Source of the DNA: Fontivivens sp964399735 | GTDB taxonomy: Bacteria > Zhuqueibacterota > Zhuqueibacteria > Residuimicrobiales > Krinioviventaceae | NCBI GenBank assembly: GCA_964399735.1 | Contig: CAYNSO010000006.1 | Span: 1 to 64,000 of the forward strand | DNA: 64,000 bases | Direction of reading: 5' to 3' | Shown: positions 1-8,447 of the stretch, in pieces | How positions within the stretch are numbered: position 1 is the stretch's first letter | Layout: the number at the start of each line of letters is the position of its first letter | Notes under the pieces: generated by a model | Databases searched by the model: none | What the model was told of the DNA's origin: nothing | What the model saw: the letters and a program-made list of their open reading frames with translations, nothing else | Translations under genes and position numbers: made by a program

Positions 1-690
1 GTTATCCTGGAATGCCGGCAGAAGCACATCACCAGGGTAGATATTTTAGGCTTTGAATTTGAAATGGGGCTGTTCCCGAACATCCTGGATGAAGCCCGCG
101 CCAAAGGAATTGATATTGCCCCCAAATACATCCCCGCCGAGGTCTTTGACAAGCGTGCAGTGGAAAGGAACCAGGTCGTTTTCCATGATGTTGCCGCCAT
201 AGAAGTTAAACCCCATGTTAAAAAGAACAATGTGGCCGTTGAACTGACCGATTTTTCGGTGTTCTATTCACAGGATTCCATCGCCGCCGCCGAAGCAGCG
301 CTCAAGGACAAATCCAGCAAAATCGTGGTGGAAAAGGGCCAGATTGTCAAAGTCAGCAAGGATGCCAACGGCATTGTCACCCGCGAGGTTCTCACCAAAA
401 ATTGGACGGATTGGATCGATTATTGGTCTGTGGATTTTGATTTTGAAAGCAAACGTGAAATCATCCGTGTAAGGAATGAAGAATCCGGAGAATGGGAAGA
501 ACGCTGGACCGGGGATTATATCTTTGAAAATGAATGGCAGTCCTTCCGCACTAAAAAGGATCGCTCGCTGGAATTGACCAGCGTCTTTCATGAATGTGCG
601 CCCGGGCGTCGCAAACTGGCTGTTAAAGTAGTGGACATCTTTGGAAACGATACTATGACAATAATAGAAGTAACTGTTGGAAAAAAGTAG
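1..690 (+). CDS. C-terminal part of a type III-like site-specific DNA methyltransferase (partial)
   Basis: The reading frame is open from the first base, so the gene starts upstream of the window; the visible 229 codons are the C-terminal part. The sequence (RVDILGFEFEMG near the start, then DEARAKGIDIAPKYIP) resembles the C-terminal region of adenine-specific methyltransferases paired with the large helicase-nuclease found at 1570. The catalytic DPPY and SAM motifs are outside the window and cannot be checked. It would modify host DNA to protect it from the partner nuclease. It ends 12 bp before dinD and lies in the same operon. The family call rests mainly on the neighbour at 1570, so I am fairly but not fully sure. 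Confidence 0.75.
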   Translation, partial: VILECRQKHITRVDILGFEFEMGLFPNILDEARAKGIDIAPKYIPAEVFDKRAVERNQVVFHDVAAIEVKPHVKKNNVAVELTDFSVFYSQDSIAAAEAALKDKSSKIVVEKGQIVKVSKDANGIVTREVLTKNWTDWIDYWSVDFDFESKREIIRVRNEESGEWEERWTGDYIFENEWQSFRTKKDRSLELTSVFHECAPGRRKLAVKVVDIFGNDTMTIIEVTVGKK

Positions 691-702
691 GGAGGGATCA
701 TA

Positions 703-1563
703 ATGAAAAAGGAAATTATTCGATCTTCCGGAACAAATATATCACCTTTTGAACGCATCAAACGAACAAATAATTCCGGCACCGAGTATTGGTCAAGCCG
801 TGATTTTGCAGAGATTTTGGGTTATGGCGATTACCGCAATTTCGAAAGTGTCCTTGAAAAAGCAAGACTGGCTTGTTTCAACAGCGGACGCCATATTGAG
901 GATCATTTCGGTGACGTCACCGAAATGATCGAGATCGGTAAAGGTGGACAGCGTCCGGTCAAGACTGTTTTTATGTCCCGTTATGCCTGCTACCTGGCAA
1001 TTCAAAATGCCGATCCCCGTAAGGATATCGTGGCGCAGGGTCAAACCTACTTTGCCATTCAGACACGCCGGCAGGAATTAGCGGATAACAATATCGATGC
1101 GGAACGACGCCTGATGTTGCGGGAAGAAATACGCCGCCACAATGTGCAGTTAGCCGGCGCAGCCAGGCAAGCGGGAGTCCTTGAACCAAGAGATTATGCC
1201 ATCTTTCAGAATCATGGTTATATGGGGCTCTATGGTGGATTGAAACAGGAAGACATTCACCACCGGAAGGGTTTGAAAAAGAGTGAAAAGATTCTGGATC
1301 ACATGGGCAGCACGGAATTGGCAGCGAATCTATTCCGGGCCACACAGACAGAGGAAAAATTGCGCCGGGATAATGTGAAAGGCAAAGACGCAGCGAACCA
1401 GACCCATCGCGAGGTCGGCGCTAAAGTGCGGAAAACGATACAAGAATTAGGGGGCACAATGCCTGAAGAATTGCCGGTTGCGAAAAACATAAAAAAACTT
1501 GAAGCAGAACAACGCAAGAAACTTGGCACGACAAAGGCAATCTCAAAAAAGAAAAGTGAGTAA
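703..1563 (+). CDS. dinD: DinD (DNA damage-inducible protein D), BRO-N domain
   Basis: This 286-residue protein matches DinD over its whole length, with hallmark segments SSRDFAEILGY near residue 27, GQTYFAIQTRRQELAD, YAIFQNHGYMGLYGGL, RKGLKKSEKILDHMGSTELA and TIQELGGTMPEELP. The N-terminal third is a BRO-N-type domain. E. coli DinD is SOS-induced and is reported to affect RecA filaments; the role here is unknown. The start has a strong Shine-Dalgarno (GGGAGGGA at 691-698). It sits between methyltransferase and nuclease genes with gaps of 12 and 6 bp, so it is co-transcribed with a restriction system. Codons 67-76 (DHFGDVTEMI) are a perfect 30-bp DNA palindrome, listed separately. No LexA box is visible because the operon promoter is outside the window. 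Confidence 0.93.
   Translation: MKKEIIRSSGTNISPFERIKRTNNSGTEYWSSRDFAEILGYGDYRNFESVLEKARLACFNSGRHIEDHFGDVTEMIEIGKGGQRPVKTVFMSRYACYLAIQNADPRKDIVAQGQTYFAIQTRRQELADNNIDAERRLMLREEIRRHNVQLAGAARQAGVLEPRDYAIFQNHGYMGLYGGLKQEDIHHRKGLKKSEKILDHMGSTELAANLFRATQTEEKLRRDNVKGKDAANQTHREVGAKVRKTIQELGGTMPEELPVAKNIKKLEAEQRKKLGTTKAISKKKSE
901..930. repeat. Perfect 30-bp palindrome inside dinD
   Basis: The half-site GATCATTTCGGTGAC at 901-915 is followed immediately by its exact reverse complement at 916-930. The palindrome is exactly ten codons of dinD in frame, so both strands read DHFGDVTEMI. Two diverged relatives lie at 4317-4344 and 4381-4412. E. coli DinD has a non-palindromic segment, recalled as DHFEEILDMV, at the same place. 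Confidence 0.95.
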
Positions 1564-1569
1564 ATAAAT

Positions 1570-4251
1570 ATGGCCCTGCATAAAGATTTTCCGGAATCCC
1601 CCTACGTTATCCTCGACCCGGCTTTACGCTGGTTTCCGGCGGATGAAGCCCTGCGCGAAACCGGTATGGAAAAGCTTATGCCGCCGCTGGTGTCGCAGCT
1701 GCGTATTAAAGTGAAAGAATGGCGTGACAGCGGCTATACCGGGGGAACGGACACCAGCAAAAGCCTGCTCAATTGGTGGTTTAACACTCCTCACCTGCTT
1801 CCTCAAGCCGATGGTACTATGGCGGAATTTCAATATTACTTTGCCCAGCGTGAAGTGCTGGAAACAATCATCTACCTATATGATGTGGCCGGTGTACAAG
1901 ACAAGTATGATATGATGCGTTATGATAGTTCCGGCATTGTATCGACAGGGATGTTTGATGAAACCTGGCGGCGGTTTGTAGTAAAAATGGCGACCGGTTC
2001 CGGCAAGACGAAAGTGCTTAGCCTTGTTTTAGCCTGGTGTTTCTATCACAAGCTCTACGAACCGGGCTCAACTCTGGCCAGAAATTTTCTCGTGATTGCT
2101 CCCAATATTATAGTGCTGGATCGCATATACAAAGATTTTCAAGGGTTGCACATTTTCTTTACCGATCCGGTCATCCCTGAAAATGGTGTGGATGGGCACA
2201 ATTGGAGTGATGATTTTCAACTGACCTTACACATCCAGGATGAAGTGCGTATTACCCGTCCCACCGGTAATATCTTTTTGACCAATATTCACCGCGTTTA
2301 TGCTGGAAATGACATTCCCCCTTCTGCCGATGATGATGACATGCGGGATTATTTCCTGGGTAAACGTCCCAGCGGTGCAACCACCGATTCCAAAGTGGAT
2401 TTAGGCATGATCGTTCGTGATATTGAAGAATTAGTAATCCTGAATGATGAAGCGCATCACATACATGAACCCAACATGGCCTGGTTCAAATCTATCGAGG
2501 ACATCCACAATCGTTTAAAACAAAAAGGCGCTGCGCTCTCCCTGCAAGTAGACACAACCGCCACCCCAAAACATAATAATGGCGCAATCTTTGTGCAGAC
2601 AATTTCCGATTACCCGTTGGTGGAAGCAATTTCGCAAAACGTGGTAAAACATCCGGTCCTGCCGGATGCTCCCAGCAGAGCTAAACTGATGGAGAGACAG
2701 AGCGCCAAGTACACTGAAAAGTACACAGACTATATTCACCTCGGCGTGATAGAGTGGCGCAAGGCGTACGACGAACATGAAAAAATGGGCAAAAAAGCGA
2801 TCCTTTTTATAATGACTGACGACACTCGCAATTGTGATGACGTGGCTGAATACCTGGAAAGTAATTATCCTGATCTTAAAGACGCTGTGCTGGTTATTCA
2901 TACCAAAAGCAACGGTGATATTTCCGAATCAACATCTGGTAAAAGCAAGGAAGAATTGGATAAACTGCGAAAGGAGGCAAATGATATTGACGGGTTGGAT
3001 AGTCCTTATAAAGCCATCATTTCAGTAATGGTACTCAAAGAAGGCTGGGACGTACGCAATGTTACCACTATAGTGGGCTTGCGCGCCTATTCCGCCCCAA
3101 GCAACATTTTACCGGAACAAACTCTGGGACGTGGCCTGCGCAAAATGTATCCCGGCGACGTGGAAGAATACGTCAGCGTAGTCGGAACAAATGCTTTTAT
3201 GGAGTTTGTCGAATCCATTCAGGCTGAAGGCGTGGCGCTGGAGCGTAAGCCGATGGGCGAAGGTACTGATCCTAAAACGCCATTGGTAATAGAAGTTGAT
3301 ACTATGAATATTAAAAAAGATATTCAAGCTCTGGATATAGAAATACCAGTGTTATCACCACGTGTTTACCGGGAATACAAAAATCTAAGCGATCTGGATG
3401 CAGGCGCAATTGGGCATAATCGTGTAACCTATCGGCGTTTTAGCGAGGAAGAACAACGCGAGATCGTCTTTAAGGACATCACTACCGGTGAAGTGACACA
3501 TACCACAATTATGGATACAGCAGGCGTGGCCGATTACCGTAGCGTGATTGGCTACTTTGCCCAGTCCGTTATGAAGGATTTGCGGTTAGTGAGCGGTTAC
3601 GACGTGCTGTATAGTAAAATCAAGTCTTTTGTTCAAAACGATCTGTTCGTCCATAAAGTGGAACTCGAAAATCCCAATACTTTGCGTAACCTTTCGGAAT
3701 TAGCCACAACCAAAACTCTACTTGAATCTTTTAAAAAAGCGATCAATTCACTCACAGTACAAAACAAAGGTGACGCTGAAATCCGTGATACAATAAAGCT
3801 ACGGAAGACTCGTCCTTTCGTAGTTAAAAATCAGGGATATGTAATCCCGAAAAAAAGTATCTTTAACCGTATAATTGGTGAAAGCCATTTTGAATTATTA
3901 TTTGCTCGGTTTTTGGAAGATTGTGATGATGTTATTTCTTATACTAAAAATTTTTTGGCAGTAAATTTCAAACTGGATTATGTCAAAGCAGATAGCGACA
4001 TCTCTAACTACTATCCGGATTTTATCGTAAAATTGTCAGATAGTCAAATTTTCATAGTGGAAACAAAAGGGTTAGTAGATTTAGATGTTCCACTCAAAAT
4101 GGCACGACTGCGGCAATGGTGTGAAGATATAAACCGGGTACAATCTCAAGTTGAATATGATTTTGTTTTTGTGGATCAGGAAAGCTTTGAAAAATTCAAG
4201 CCGGTCTCATTCAAACAATTAATTGAGGGATTTCGGGTTTATAAAGTTTAA
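1570..4251 (+). CDS. Type III-like restriction enzyme: SF2 helicase with C-terminal PD-(D/E)xK nuclease
   Basis: This 893-residue protein is the restriction subunit partnered with the methyltransferase at the window start. It has a Walker A motif (ATGSGKT, residues 141-147), a DEAH box (NDEAHH, D293), helicase C-terminal motifs (VLKEGWDVRNVTTIVGLR and EQTLGRGLRKM) and a nuclease signature near the end: D817 in YYPDFIV, then E831-T-K833 in VETKG. Length and layout fit the BPTD_3080-type restriction endonucleases, which are related to type III Res. It would translocate on and cut unmodified foreign DNA. The start has only a weak ribosome site (GTGAG) 6 bp after dinD, suggesting translational coupling. 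The gene appears intact. Confidence 0.88.
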   Translation: MALHKDFPESPYVILDPALRWFPADEALRETGMEKLMPPLVSQLRIKVKEWRDSGYTGGTDTSKSLLNWWFNTPHLLPQADGTMAEFQYYFAQREVLETIIYLYDVAGVQDKYDMMRYDSSGIVSTGMFDETWRRFVVKMATGSGKTKVLSLVLAWCFYHKLYEPGSTLARNFLVIAPNIIVLDRIYKDFQGLHIFFTDPVIPENGVDGHNWSDDFQLTLHIQDEVRITRPTGNIFLTNIHRVYAGNDIPPSADDDDMRDYFLGKRPSGATTDSKVDLGMIVRDIEELVILNDEAHHIHEPNMAWFKSIEDIHNRLKQKGAALSLQVDTTATPKHNNGAIFVQTISDYPLVEAISQNVVKHPVLPDAPSRAKLMERQSAKYTEKYTDYIHLGVIEWRKAYDEHEKMGKKAILFIMTDDTRNCDDVAEYLESNYPDLKDAVLVIHTKSNGDISESTSGKSKEELDKLRKEANDIDGLDSPYKAIISVMVLKEGWDVRNVTTIVGLRAYSAPSNILPEQTLGRGLRKMYPGDVEEYVSVVGTNAFMEFVESIQAEGVALERKPMGEGTDPKTPLVIEVDTMNIKKDIQALDIEIPVLSPRVYREYKNLSDLDAGAIGHNRVTYRRFSEEEQREIVFKDITTGEVTHTTIMDTAGVADYRSVIGYFAQSVMKDLRLVSGYDVLYSKIKSFVQNDLFVHKVELENPNTLRNLSELATTKTLLESFKKAINSLTVQNKGDAEIRDTIKLRKTRPFVVKNQGYVIPKKSIFNRIIGESHFELLFARFLEDCDDVISYTKNFLAVNFKLDYVKADSDISNYYPDFIVKLSDSQIFIVETKGLVDLDVPLKMARLRQWCEDINRVQSQVEYDFVFVDQESFEKFKPVSFKQLIEGFRVYKV

Positions 4252-4316
4252 TTATATGGTTAAATTTACATTACCATTTTAACTATTTTCCAATTTGTGA
4301 AATATGTTAACAAAAT

Positions 4317-4344
4317 ATCATATCGGTACCGTCACCGACATGAT
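4317..4344. repeat. Imperfect palindrome related to the dinD palindrome
   Basis: Eleven of 14 base pairs match around a centre between 4330 and 4331. The right half GTCACCGACATGAT differs by one base from the right half of the dinD palindrome (GTCACCGAAATGAT). In the plus-strand frame containing 4304 it reads YHIGTVTDMI, close to DHFGDVTEMI in DinD. Confidence 0.75.
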
Positions 4345-4380
4345 CGGGTTGTTTTACCTAAACTACTTTCCGATTAAAAT

Positions 4381-4412
4381 ATACCATTTTGCTGACGTTA
4401 GCAAAATGGTAT
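4381..4412. repeat. 32-bp near-perfect palindrome, third member of the family
   Basis: The left arm ATACCATTTTGCTGAC (4381-4396) faces a reverse complement with one mismatched pair (4394/4399). The centre TGACGTTA resembles TGACGTCA in the dinD element. In the same frame as the element at 4317 it reads YHFADVSKMV. It lies between two convergent genes and could also act as an RNA hairpin or terminator. Confidence 0.85.
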
Positions 4413-4463
4413 TTCTGTCCTGCTATTTTATCCATTCCGGGGTATTAAAAGAAGAAGACGCGC

Positions 4464-5444
4464 TTACAGCTTTTCAAAAAACAGCAGGTAATTGCCCTTG
4501 TCTTTGGAGAAATTGAATTTGATGGCCGGGCGCGGGTGCTGATTGAGAACCCCGGTGAGCATGTAAGGAATATCAAAGCCCCACAGCAGCTTGTTGCGCA
4601 ACGGCTCGATATGCTCCTGAATGCAGCCCAGTACCGGGCGCAGTTTGAATTTGGGATTGTGCAAAAAGCCGAGCAGCGATTCGGTGCGGCAATTACCGGC
4701 GCCGCGGCCGAGTCCCGCCATACTGCCATCCACTATGGTAGCGCCGTGAATGATCGCCTCGATGCTATTGGCAAAGGCCAGTTCCTGGTTGTTATGGGCG
4801 TGCATACCGACTTTTTTACCGTATTGCAAATATTTTTTTACCAGGTAATGTACATGTTCGCTGTAGAGTGAACCAAAACTATCGACCACATAGAGTGTGC
4901 CTGCCTCGGAATCGGCCAGCAGGCGCAGAGCGCTGTCCAGTTCCGGTTCGGGTACGGTGGAGACGGCCATCATATTGACTGTGGTTTCATAGCCTTTATC
5001 GTGGGCATCCTTGATCATATCCAGCGCGGTGGGTATTTCGTGGATGTAACAGGAAACGCGCACCATATCGATAACGCTCTGGCTCTTGGGCAGAATGTCT
5101 GTTTTATAATCCGTGCGGGTAGCGTCGGCCATGACCGAGAGCTTGAGCGGCGTATCGTTGTCGCCGACGATGCGGCGAATGTCTTCTTCGCGGCAAAATT
5201 TCCAGGGACCGTATTGCGTGGGCGCATAGATTTTGCCGTCCCCCTTGTAGCCAAGTTCCAGGTAATCGATGCCGGCTTCCACACAGGCATTGTATATCGA
5301 ACGGATCACTTTATCGTCAAAATTATGGTCGTTCATAAGGCCGCCGTCTCGGATGGTGCAATCCAGAATTTTTATTTCCGGTTTAAAGGAGACCCAATCC
5401 GCAGCAGCAGAATATTCAGGGCCGTTTTTTACAAGTTCGGACAA
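4464..5444 (-). CDS. HMGL-like (DRE-TIM metallolyase) aldolase
   Basis: This 326-residue enzyme has the pyruvate carboxyltransferase/HMGL fold. It shows LDCTIRDGG near residue 27, with the conserved Arg-Asp for metal and catalysis, and the metal-binding HAHNN motif near residue 215, followed by a glycine-rich DGSMAGLGRGAGNC segment. The family includes 4-hydroxy-2-oxovalerate aldolase, homocitrate synthase and HMG-CoA lyase. The short length and absence of a regulatory domain favour a stand-alone aldolase over isopropylmalate synthase; the substrate cannot be told from sequence. It is co-directional with the hyp operon but 349 bp downstream of hypE, with a hairpin element between, so a shared transcript is uncertain. 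Its 3' end converges on the restriction operon. Confidence 0.82.
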   Translation of the reverse strand: MSELVKNGPEYSAAADWVSFKPEIKILDCTIRDGGLMNDHNFDDKVIRSIYNACVEAGIDYLELGYKGDGKIYAPTQYGPWKFCREEDIRRIVGDNDTPLKLSVMADATRTDYKTDILPKSQSVIDMVRVSCYIHEIPTALDMIKDAHDKGYETTVNMMAVSTVPEPELDSALRLLADSEAGTLYVVDSFGSLYSEHVHYLVKKYLQYGKKVGMHAHNNQELAFANSIEAIIHGATIVDGSMAGLGRGAGNCRTESLLGFLHNPKFKLRPVLGCIQEHIEPLRNKLLWGFDIPYMLTGVLNQHPRPAIKFNFSKDKGNYLLFFEKL

Positions 5445-5628
5445 GTATAATCCTTTCTTTTACAGAAAAATAATTGCACAGGTATGATTGTACCTTAACG
5501 GGGAAACAGGGGCTGACAGTAGTATGTTATGGAAAAACAATCGCATACGGTTCATTTTTTAATGTGAAAAGTTCAAGCACATATCCGAATTAATCCGGTT
5601 TGCGGGTTGAAATATACTAATAATCGGA

Positions 5629-5727
5629 CAGGAAATCAAATGAAATCGGTGATTTTTTGGGATTTTTGTGTAGAGACAAGGCATGCCTTGACTCTACGGA
5701 GGATATCAAGATCGAACCGATTTCCTG
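5629..5727. repeat. Intergenic nested inverted repeat between hypE and the aldolase gene
   Basis: The 5445-5793 gap contains no convincing gene. It holds an outer inverted pair CAGGAAATC (5629-5637) / GATTTCCTG (5719-5727) enclosing a 28-bp palindrome at 5670-5697 (arm GTAGAGACAAGGCA, one mismatched pair). Another short stem, CAAGGAGC / GCCCCTTG, follows near 5737-5756. The layout is that of a REP-like or small non-autonomous element, or a processed mRNA hairpin in the hyp transcript. No transposase is nearby. Confidence 0.6.
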
Positions 5728-5793
5728 GATATAGGCAAGGAGCAAAAGCCCCTTGTTCCGAGGATGTTGTGGAAACCATCTCTTTTGCTATAC

Positions 5794-6858
5794 TCAGCAA
5801 ATCCTCGGCAATTGCTCGCCGCTGAACATGCGGATGACCCGCCGGCCGCCAATGGCATTCGCGGCTACGACTGTGGCTTGTCCTATATCGCTCACCCTGC
5901 CGATGACCAGCGCTTCCCGTCCCTGCGGATGAGCGCGACAGACTTGTACGCACTTTTCCGTATAGTTTTGCGGGATGAACAGGATGAACCGCCCTTCATT
6001 GGCGACGTAGAGGGGATCGAAGCCCAGCATCTCACAGGCGGCGCGTACGTCAGCGCGCACTGGAATAACATCTTCGGCAATGTCGATCTGCTTGTGCGTA
6101 GTCAAAGATATTTCAACCAGGGCGCTGGCCAGGCCGCCGCGGGTCAGGTCGCGCAGACAATGGACGGGAATACCCGCATTCAGGATGTTTGCCACAATTT
6201 CATGCAGCGGTGCGCAATCGCTGTTGATTTGCGATTCAAATTCGAGTCCCTCGCGCAGCGCCATAACCGCCATGCCGTGCCGGCCAATATCGCCGCTGAG
6301 GATGATGCTGTCGCCCACCTGGATGGATGCCGGGGCGATGGTCAGGTCATGTTCGATAACGCCGATGCCGCTGGTGTTGATGAACAGGCCATTATCGCCG
6401 CTGTTATCCACCACTTTGGTATCGCCGGTGACGATTTGCACGCCGGTCTCCTGCGCCGCACGGTGAATGCTGTTGACCACTTTCCAAAGAGTCTGCATGG
6501 GCAGGCCTTCGTGCAAAATAAAAGCAAGACTGATATACTGCGGCTTTGCGCCGCACATTGCCAGGTCGTTAACCGTGCCATATACCGCCAGCTTGCCAAT
6601 GTCGCCGCCGGGGAAGAACAGCGGCTGAACGACATACGAGTCCGTTGTGAACGCCAGTCTGCCGCCGGTGCGGGGAATGACCGCGCCGTCGTGATCGTTT
6701 GCCAGCAGGGGATTGGCAAATGCCGGTTTGAACATTTTTTCAATTAACTGCCGGGATAACTCGCCGCCGCCGCCGTGCGCCATGACAATGTGTGGGTATT
6801 CCCCAATGGGAATGGGACAAGCGCCGAACGCTGCGGCTGATATTTCTTCAGGTTGCAT
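5794..6858 (-). CDS. hypE: Hydrogenase maturation protein HypE
   Basis: HypE (carbamoyl-phosphate-derived thiocarbamate dehydratase) makes the cyanide ligand of the [NiFe] active site with HypF. This 354-residue protein has the ATP-binding AHGGGG motif near residue 28, the substrate region GDTKVVDNSG, the DLTRGG motif and the diagnostic C-terminal PRIC, whose last Cys carries the carbamoyl and cyano group. The frame is open 42 codons further upstream inside hypD. I chose the ATG at 6858 because it has a GGAG ribosome site, lies 10 bp after the hypD stop, and gives the usual family length. It is the last gene of the hypABFCDE operon. No defects seen. Confidence 0.96.
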   Translation of the reverse strand: MQPEEISAAAFGACPIPIGEYPHIVMAHGGGGELSRQLIEKMFKPAFANPLLANDHDGAVIPRTGGRLAFTTDSYVVQPLFFPGGDIGKLAVYGTVNDLAMCGAKPQYISLAFILHEGLPMQTLWKVVNSIHRAAQETGVQIVTGDTKVVDNSGDNGLFINTSGIGVIEHDLTIAPASIQVGDSIILSGDIGRHGMAVMALREGLEFESQINSDCAPLHEIVANILNAGIPVHCLRDLTRGGLASALVEISLTTHKQIDIAEDVIPVRADVRAACEMLGFDPLYVANEGRFILFIPQNYTEKCVQVCRAHPQGREALVIGRVSDIGQATVVAANAIGGRRVIRMFSGEQLPRIC

Positions 6859-6868
6859 AATGTCTCCG

Positions 6869-7975
6869 TTATTTTCGGTCTGTAGCGACCGGGACGTTCC
6901 GGTAATGGTAATAGGCCGCGCAGGCGCCTTCCGCCGAGACCATGGTCGCGCCAAGCGGGTGTTCGGGCGTGCATTGCGTAGCAAAAGCGGGACAGTCCGG
7001 CGGTTTTTTCAAGCCCTGCAACACCAGGCCGCTGATGCAAAGTTCCGGTTCGCTCACTTGAATATTTCCCAAAGCGAACAGCTTTTCCGCATCCCAGGCG
7101 GCGTATTCCGGTTTGAGCTGCAAGCCGCTGGCCGGAATAACGCCAATGCCGCGCCATTTTCTATCCACAATATCAAACAGCTGCTTCATCAAGGTCTGCG
7201 CCGGAATGTTACCCTGTTCCGTGACCGAGCGAACGTATTGATTCTCCACACCGCTCCAACCCTCTTCCAGTTGCTTTATGCACCGGTAAATGCCCAGCGC
7301 CAGATCGAGCGGCTCAAAGCCGGTGACCACGATGGGGATGTGAAATTTTTGTGCAATAGGAATGTATTCATGGTAGCCCATCACCGCGCAGACATGCCCG
7401 GCGGCCAAAAATCCCTTGATGCGGCAATCCGGGGTGGAGAGCAATAACTGCATGGCCGGGGGCACCAGCACATGGGAAACAAGCGCGGAGAAATTGCTGA
7501 TCTTTTCCTGCACCGCCCGGTATACGGTCATGGCCACTGCCGGGACGGTCGTTTCAAATCCCACCGCAAAAAAGACCACACGCTTGTCCGGATTTTTTTG
7601 TGCAATGGCGAGGGCGTCCAGCGGCGAATAGACAATGCGAATGTCGTGTCCCGCGGCTTTAACGGCCAGCAAATCCTGTTCACTGCCGGGGACGCGCAGC
7701 ATATCGCCAAAGGAGCAGAAAATCACCTCAGGCAGCGCAGCAATGTGTATGGCTTTATCGATCATTTCCAGCGGCGTAACACAGACCGGGCAGCCGGGGC
7801 CGTGGATGAGTTCGATAACATCAGCCAGCAGTTCGTCGATGCCGTATTTCAGCAGTGCGTGGGTCTGTCCGCCGCAGATTTCCATAATCGGCCATTTGCG
7901 GGTGGACAGGGTGCGTATGGCGTGAATCACTTGTTTTATTTCCACTGCATCCCGGTATTTAGCGTTGTAATCCAT
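6869..7975 (-). CDS. hypD: Hydrogenase maturation protein HypD
   Basis: HypD is the 4Fe-4S scaffold that, with HypC, assembles the Fe(CN)2CO unit of [NiFe]-hydrogenase. All signature motifs are present in 368 residues: ICGGQTHA near residue 34, GPGCPVCVTP near 60, GFETTVPA near 138, and the C-terminal Cys-containing segments CISGLVLQG and GACAAYY. Length is normal. It overlaps hypC by 17 bp and is followed by hypE after 10 bp, so translation is probably coupled. Cytoplasmic. Confidence 0.97.
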   Translation of the reverse strand: MDYNAKYRDAVEIKQVIHAIRTLSTRKWPIMEICGGQTHALLKYGIDELLADVIELIHGPGCPVCVTPLEMIDKAIHIAALPEVIFCSFGDMLRVPGSEQDLLAVKAAGHDIRIVYSPLDALAIAQKNPDKRVVFFAVGFETTVPAVAMTVYRAVQEKISNFSALVSHVLVPPAMQLLLSTPDCRIKGFLAAGHVCAVMGYHEYIPIAQKFHIPIVVTGFEPLDLALGIYRCIKQLEEGWSGVENQYVRSVTEQGNIPAQTLMKQLFDIVDRKWRGIGVIPASGLQLKPEYAAWDAEKLFALGNIQVSEPELCISGLVLQGLKKPPDCPAFATQCTPEHPLGATMVSAEGACAAYYHYRNVPVATDRK

Positions 7976-8216
7976 CCCGCATCCCGGTATATTTGTTCAT
8001 GTCCGTATAGATTTGCAATATTTCCGCCGCCTCGGCTTCCTGCAAAACGGCAATGGCAAACCCGGCGTGAATATTGACGTAATCGCCAATCTGCGCTTCG
8101 GGCACATAGCCCAGGTGTACCTCTTTGACGATGCCGCCGAAATCCACCTTGCCGGTGCGATCCATTGGTTCGCCTTTTGTGATTTCGATGATTTTACCGG
8201 GTATGGCTAAACACAT
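7959..8216 (-). CDS. hypC: Hydrogenase maturation chaperone HypC
   Basis: An 85-residue HypC/HybG-family chaperone that begins with the family signature MCLAIPG. Cys2 binds the iron unit with HypD and later the large-subunit precursor. The central GGIVKEVHLGYVPEAQIGDYV segment and C-terminal helix are typical. The ATG follows a GGAG-like site (GGACGGAG on the minus strand). It overlaps hypD by 17 bp but is separated from hypF by 231 bp that contain an inverted-repeat element. Confidence 0.97.
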   Translation of the reverse strand: MCLAIPGKIIEITKGEPMDRTGKVDFGGIVKEVHLGYVPEAQIGDYVNIHAGFAIAVLQEAEAAEILQIYTDMNKYTGMRDGLQR

Positions 8217-8288
8217 ACGCTTACTCCGTCCTTAGCTTTTATATCGAATGGTAACAGTTATTTTTTAATATTGATAAAAATCCCATTC

Positions 8289-8375
8289 TTGTCATTCCGA
8301 GGAACTTGGCGACGAGGAATTTTTCGTGGCCAAAATATTGAAAAACAAGATTTCTCGCTTTGCTCGAAATGACAA
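8289..8375. repeat. MITE-like inverted-repeat element between hypF and hypC
   Basis: Terminal arms TTGTCATTCCGAG (8289-8301) and CTCGAAATGACAA (8363-8375) pair at 12 of 13 positions and enclose about 60 bp. Elements beginning TTGTCATTCCGAG and ending in CTCGAAATGACAA are a recurrent intergenic class in many environmental genomes; this is recollection, not a search. It splits the hyp operon and would form a long hairpin in the mRNA. Confidence 0.7.
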
Positions 8376-8447
8376 ACTTTTGGGAATATACTTTTGTTTA
8401 TAAATCGTTTCATCTCAAATTTTGACTTGAATACAACCTCATTCTAT

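Noticed and set aside
4304..4516. 70-codon plus-strand frame with YHIGTVTDMI and YHFADVSKMV
   Set aside because: The frame is explained by two palindromes, lacks a ribosome site and runs into the 3' end of the aldolase gene on the other strand.
5764..6747. Long plus-strand frame of 327 codons opposite hypE
   Set aside because: It is antisense to a complete HypE with all motifs; it arises from GC-rich codon bias.
6713..7447. 244-codon plus-strand frame opposite hypE and hypD
   Set aside because: Antisense shadow of two intact genes.
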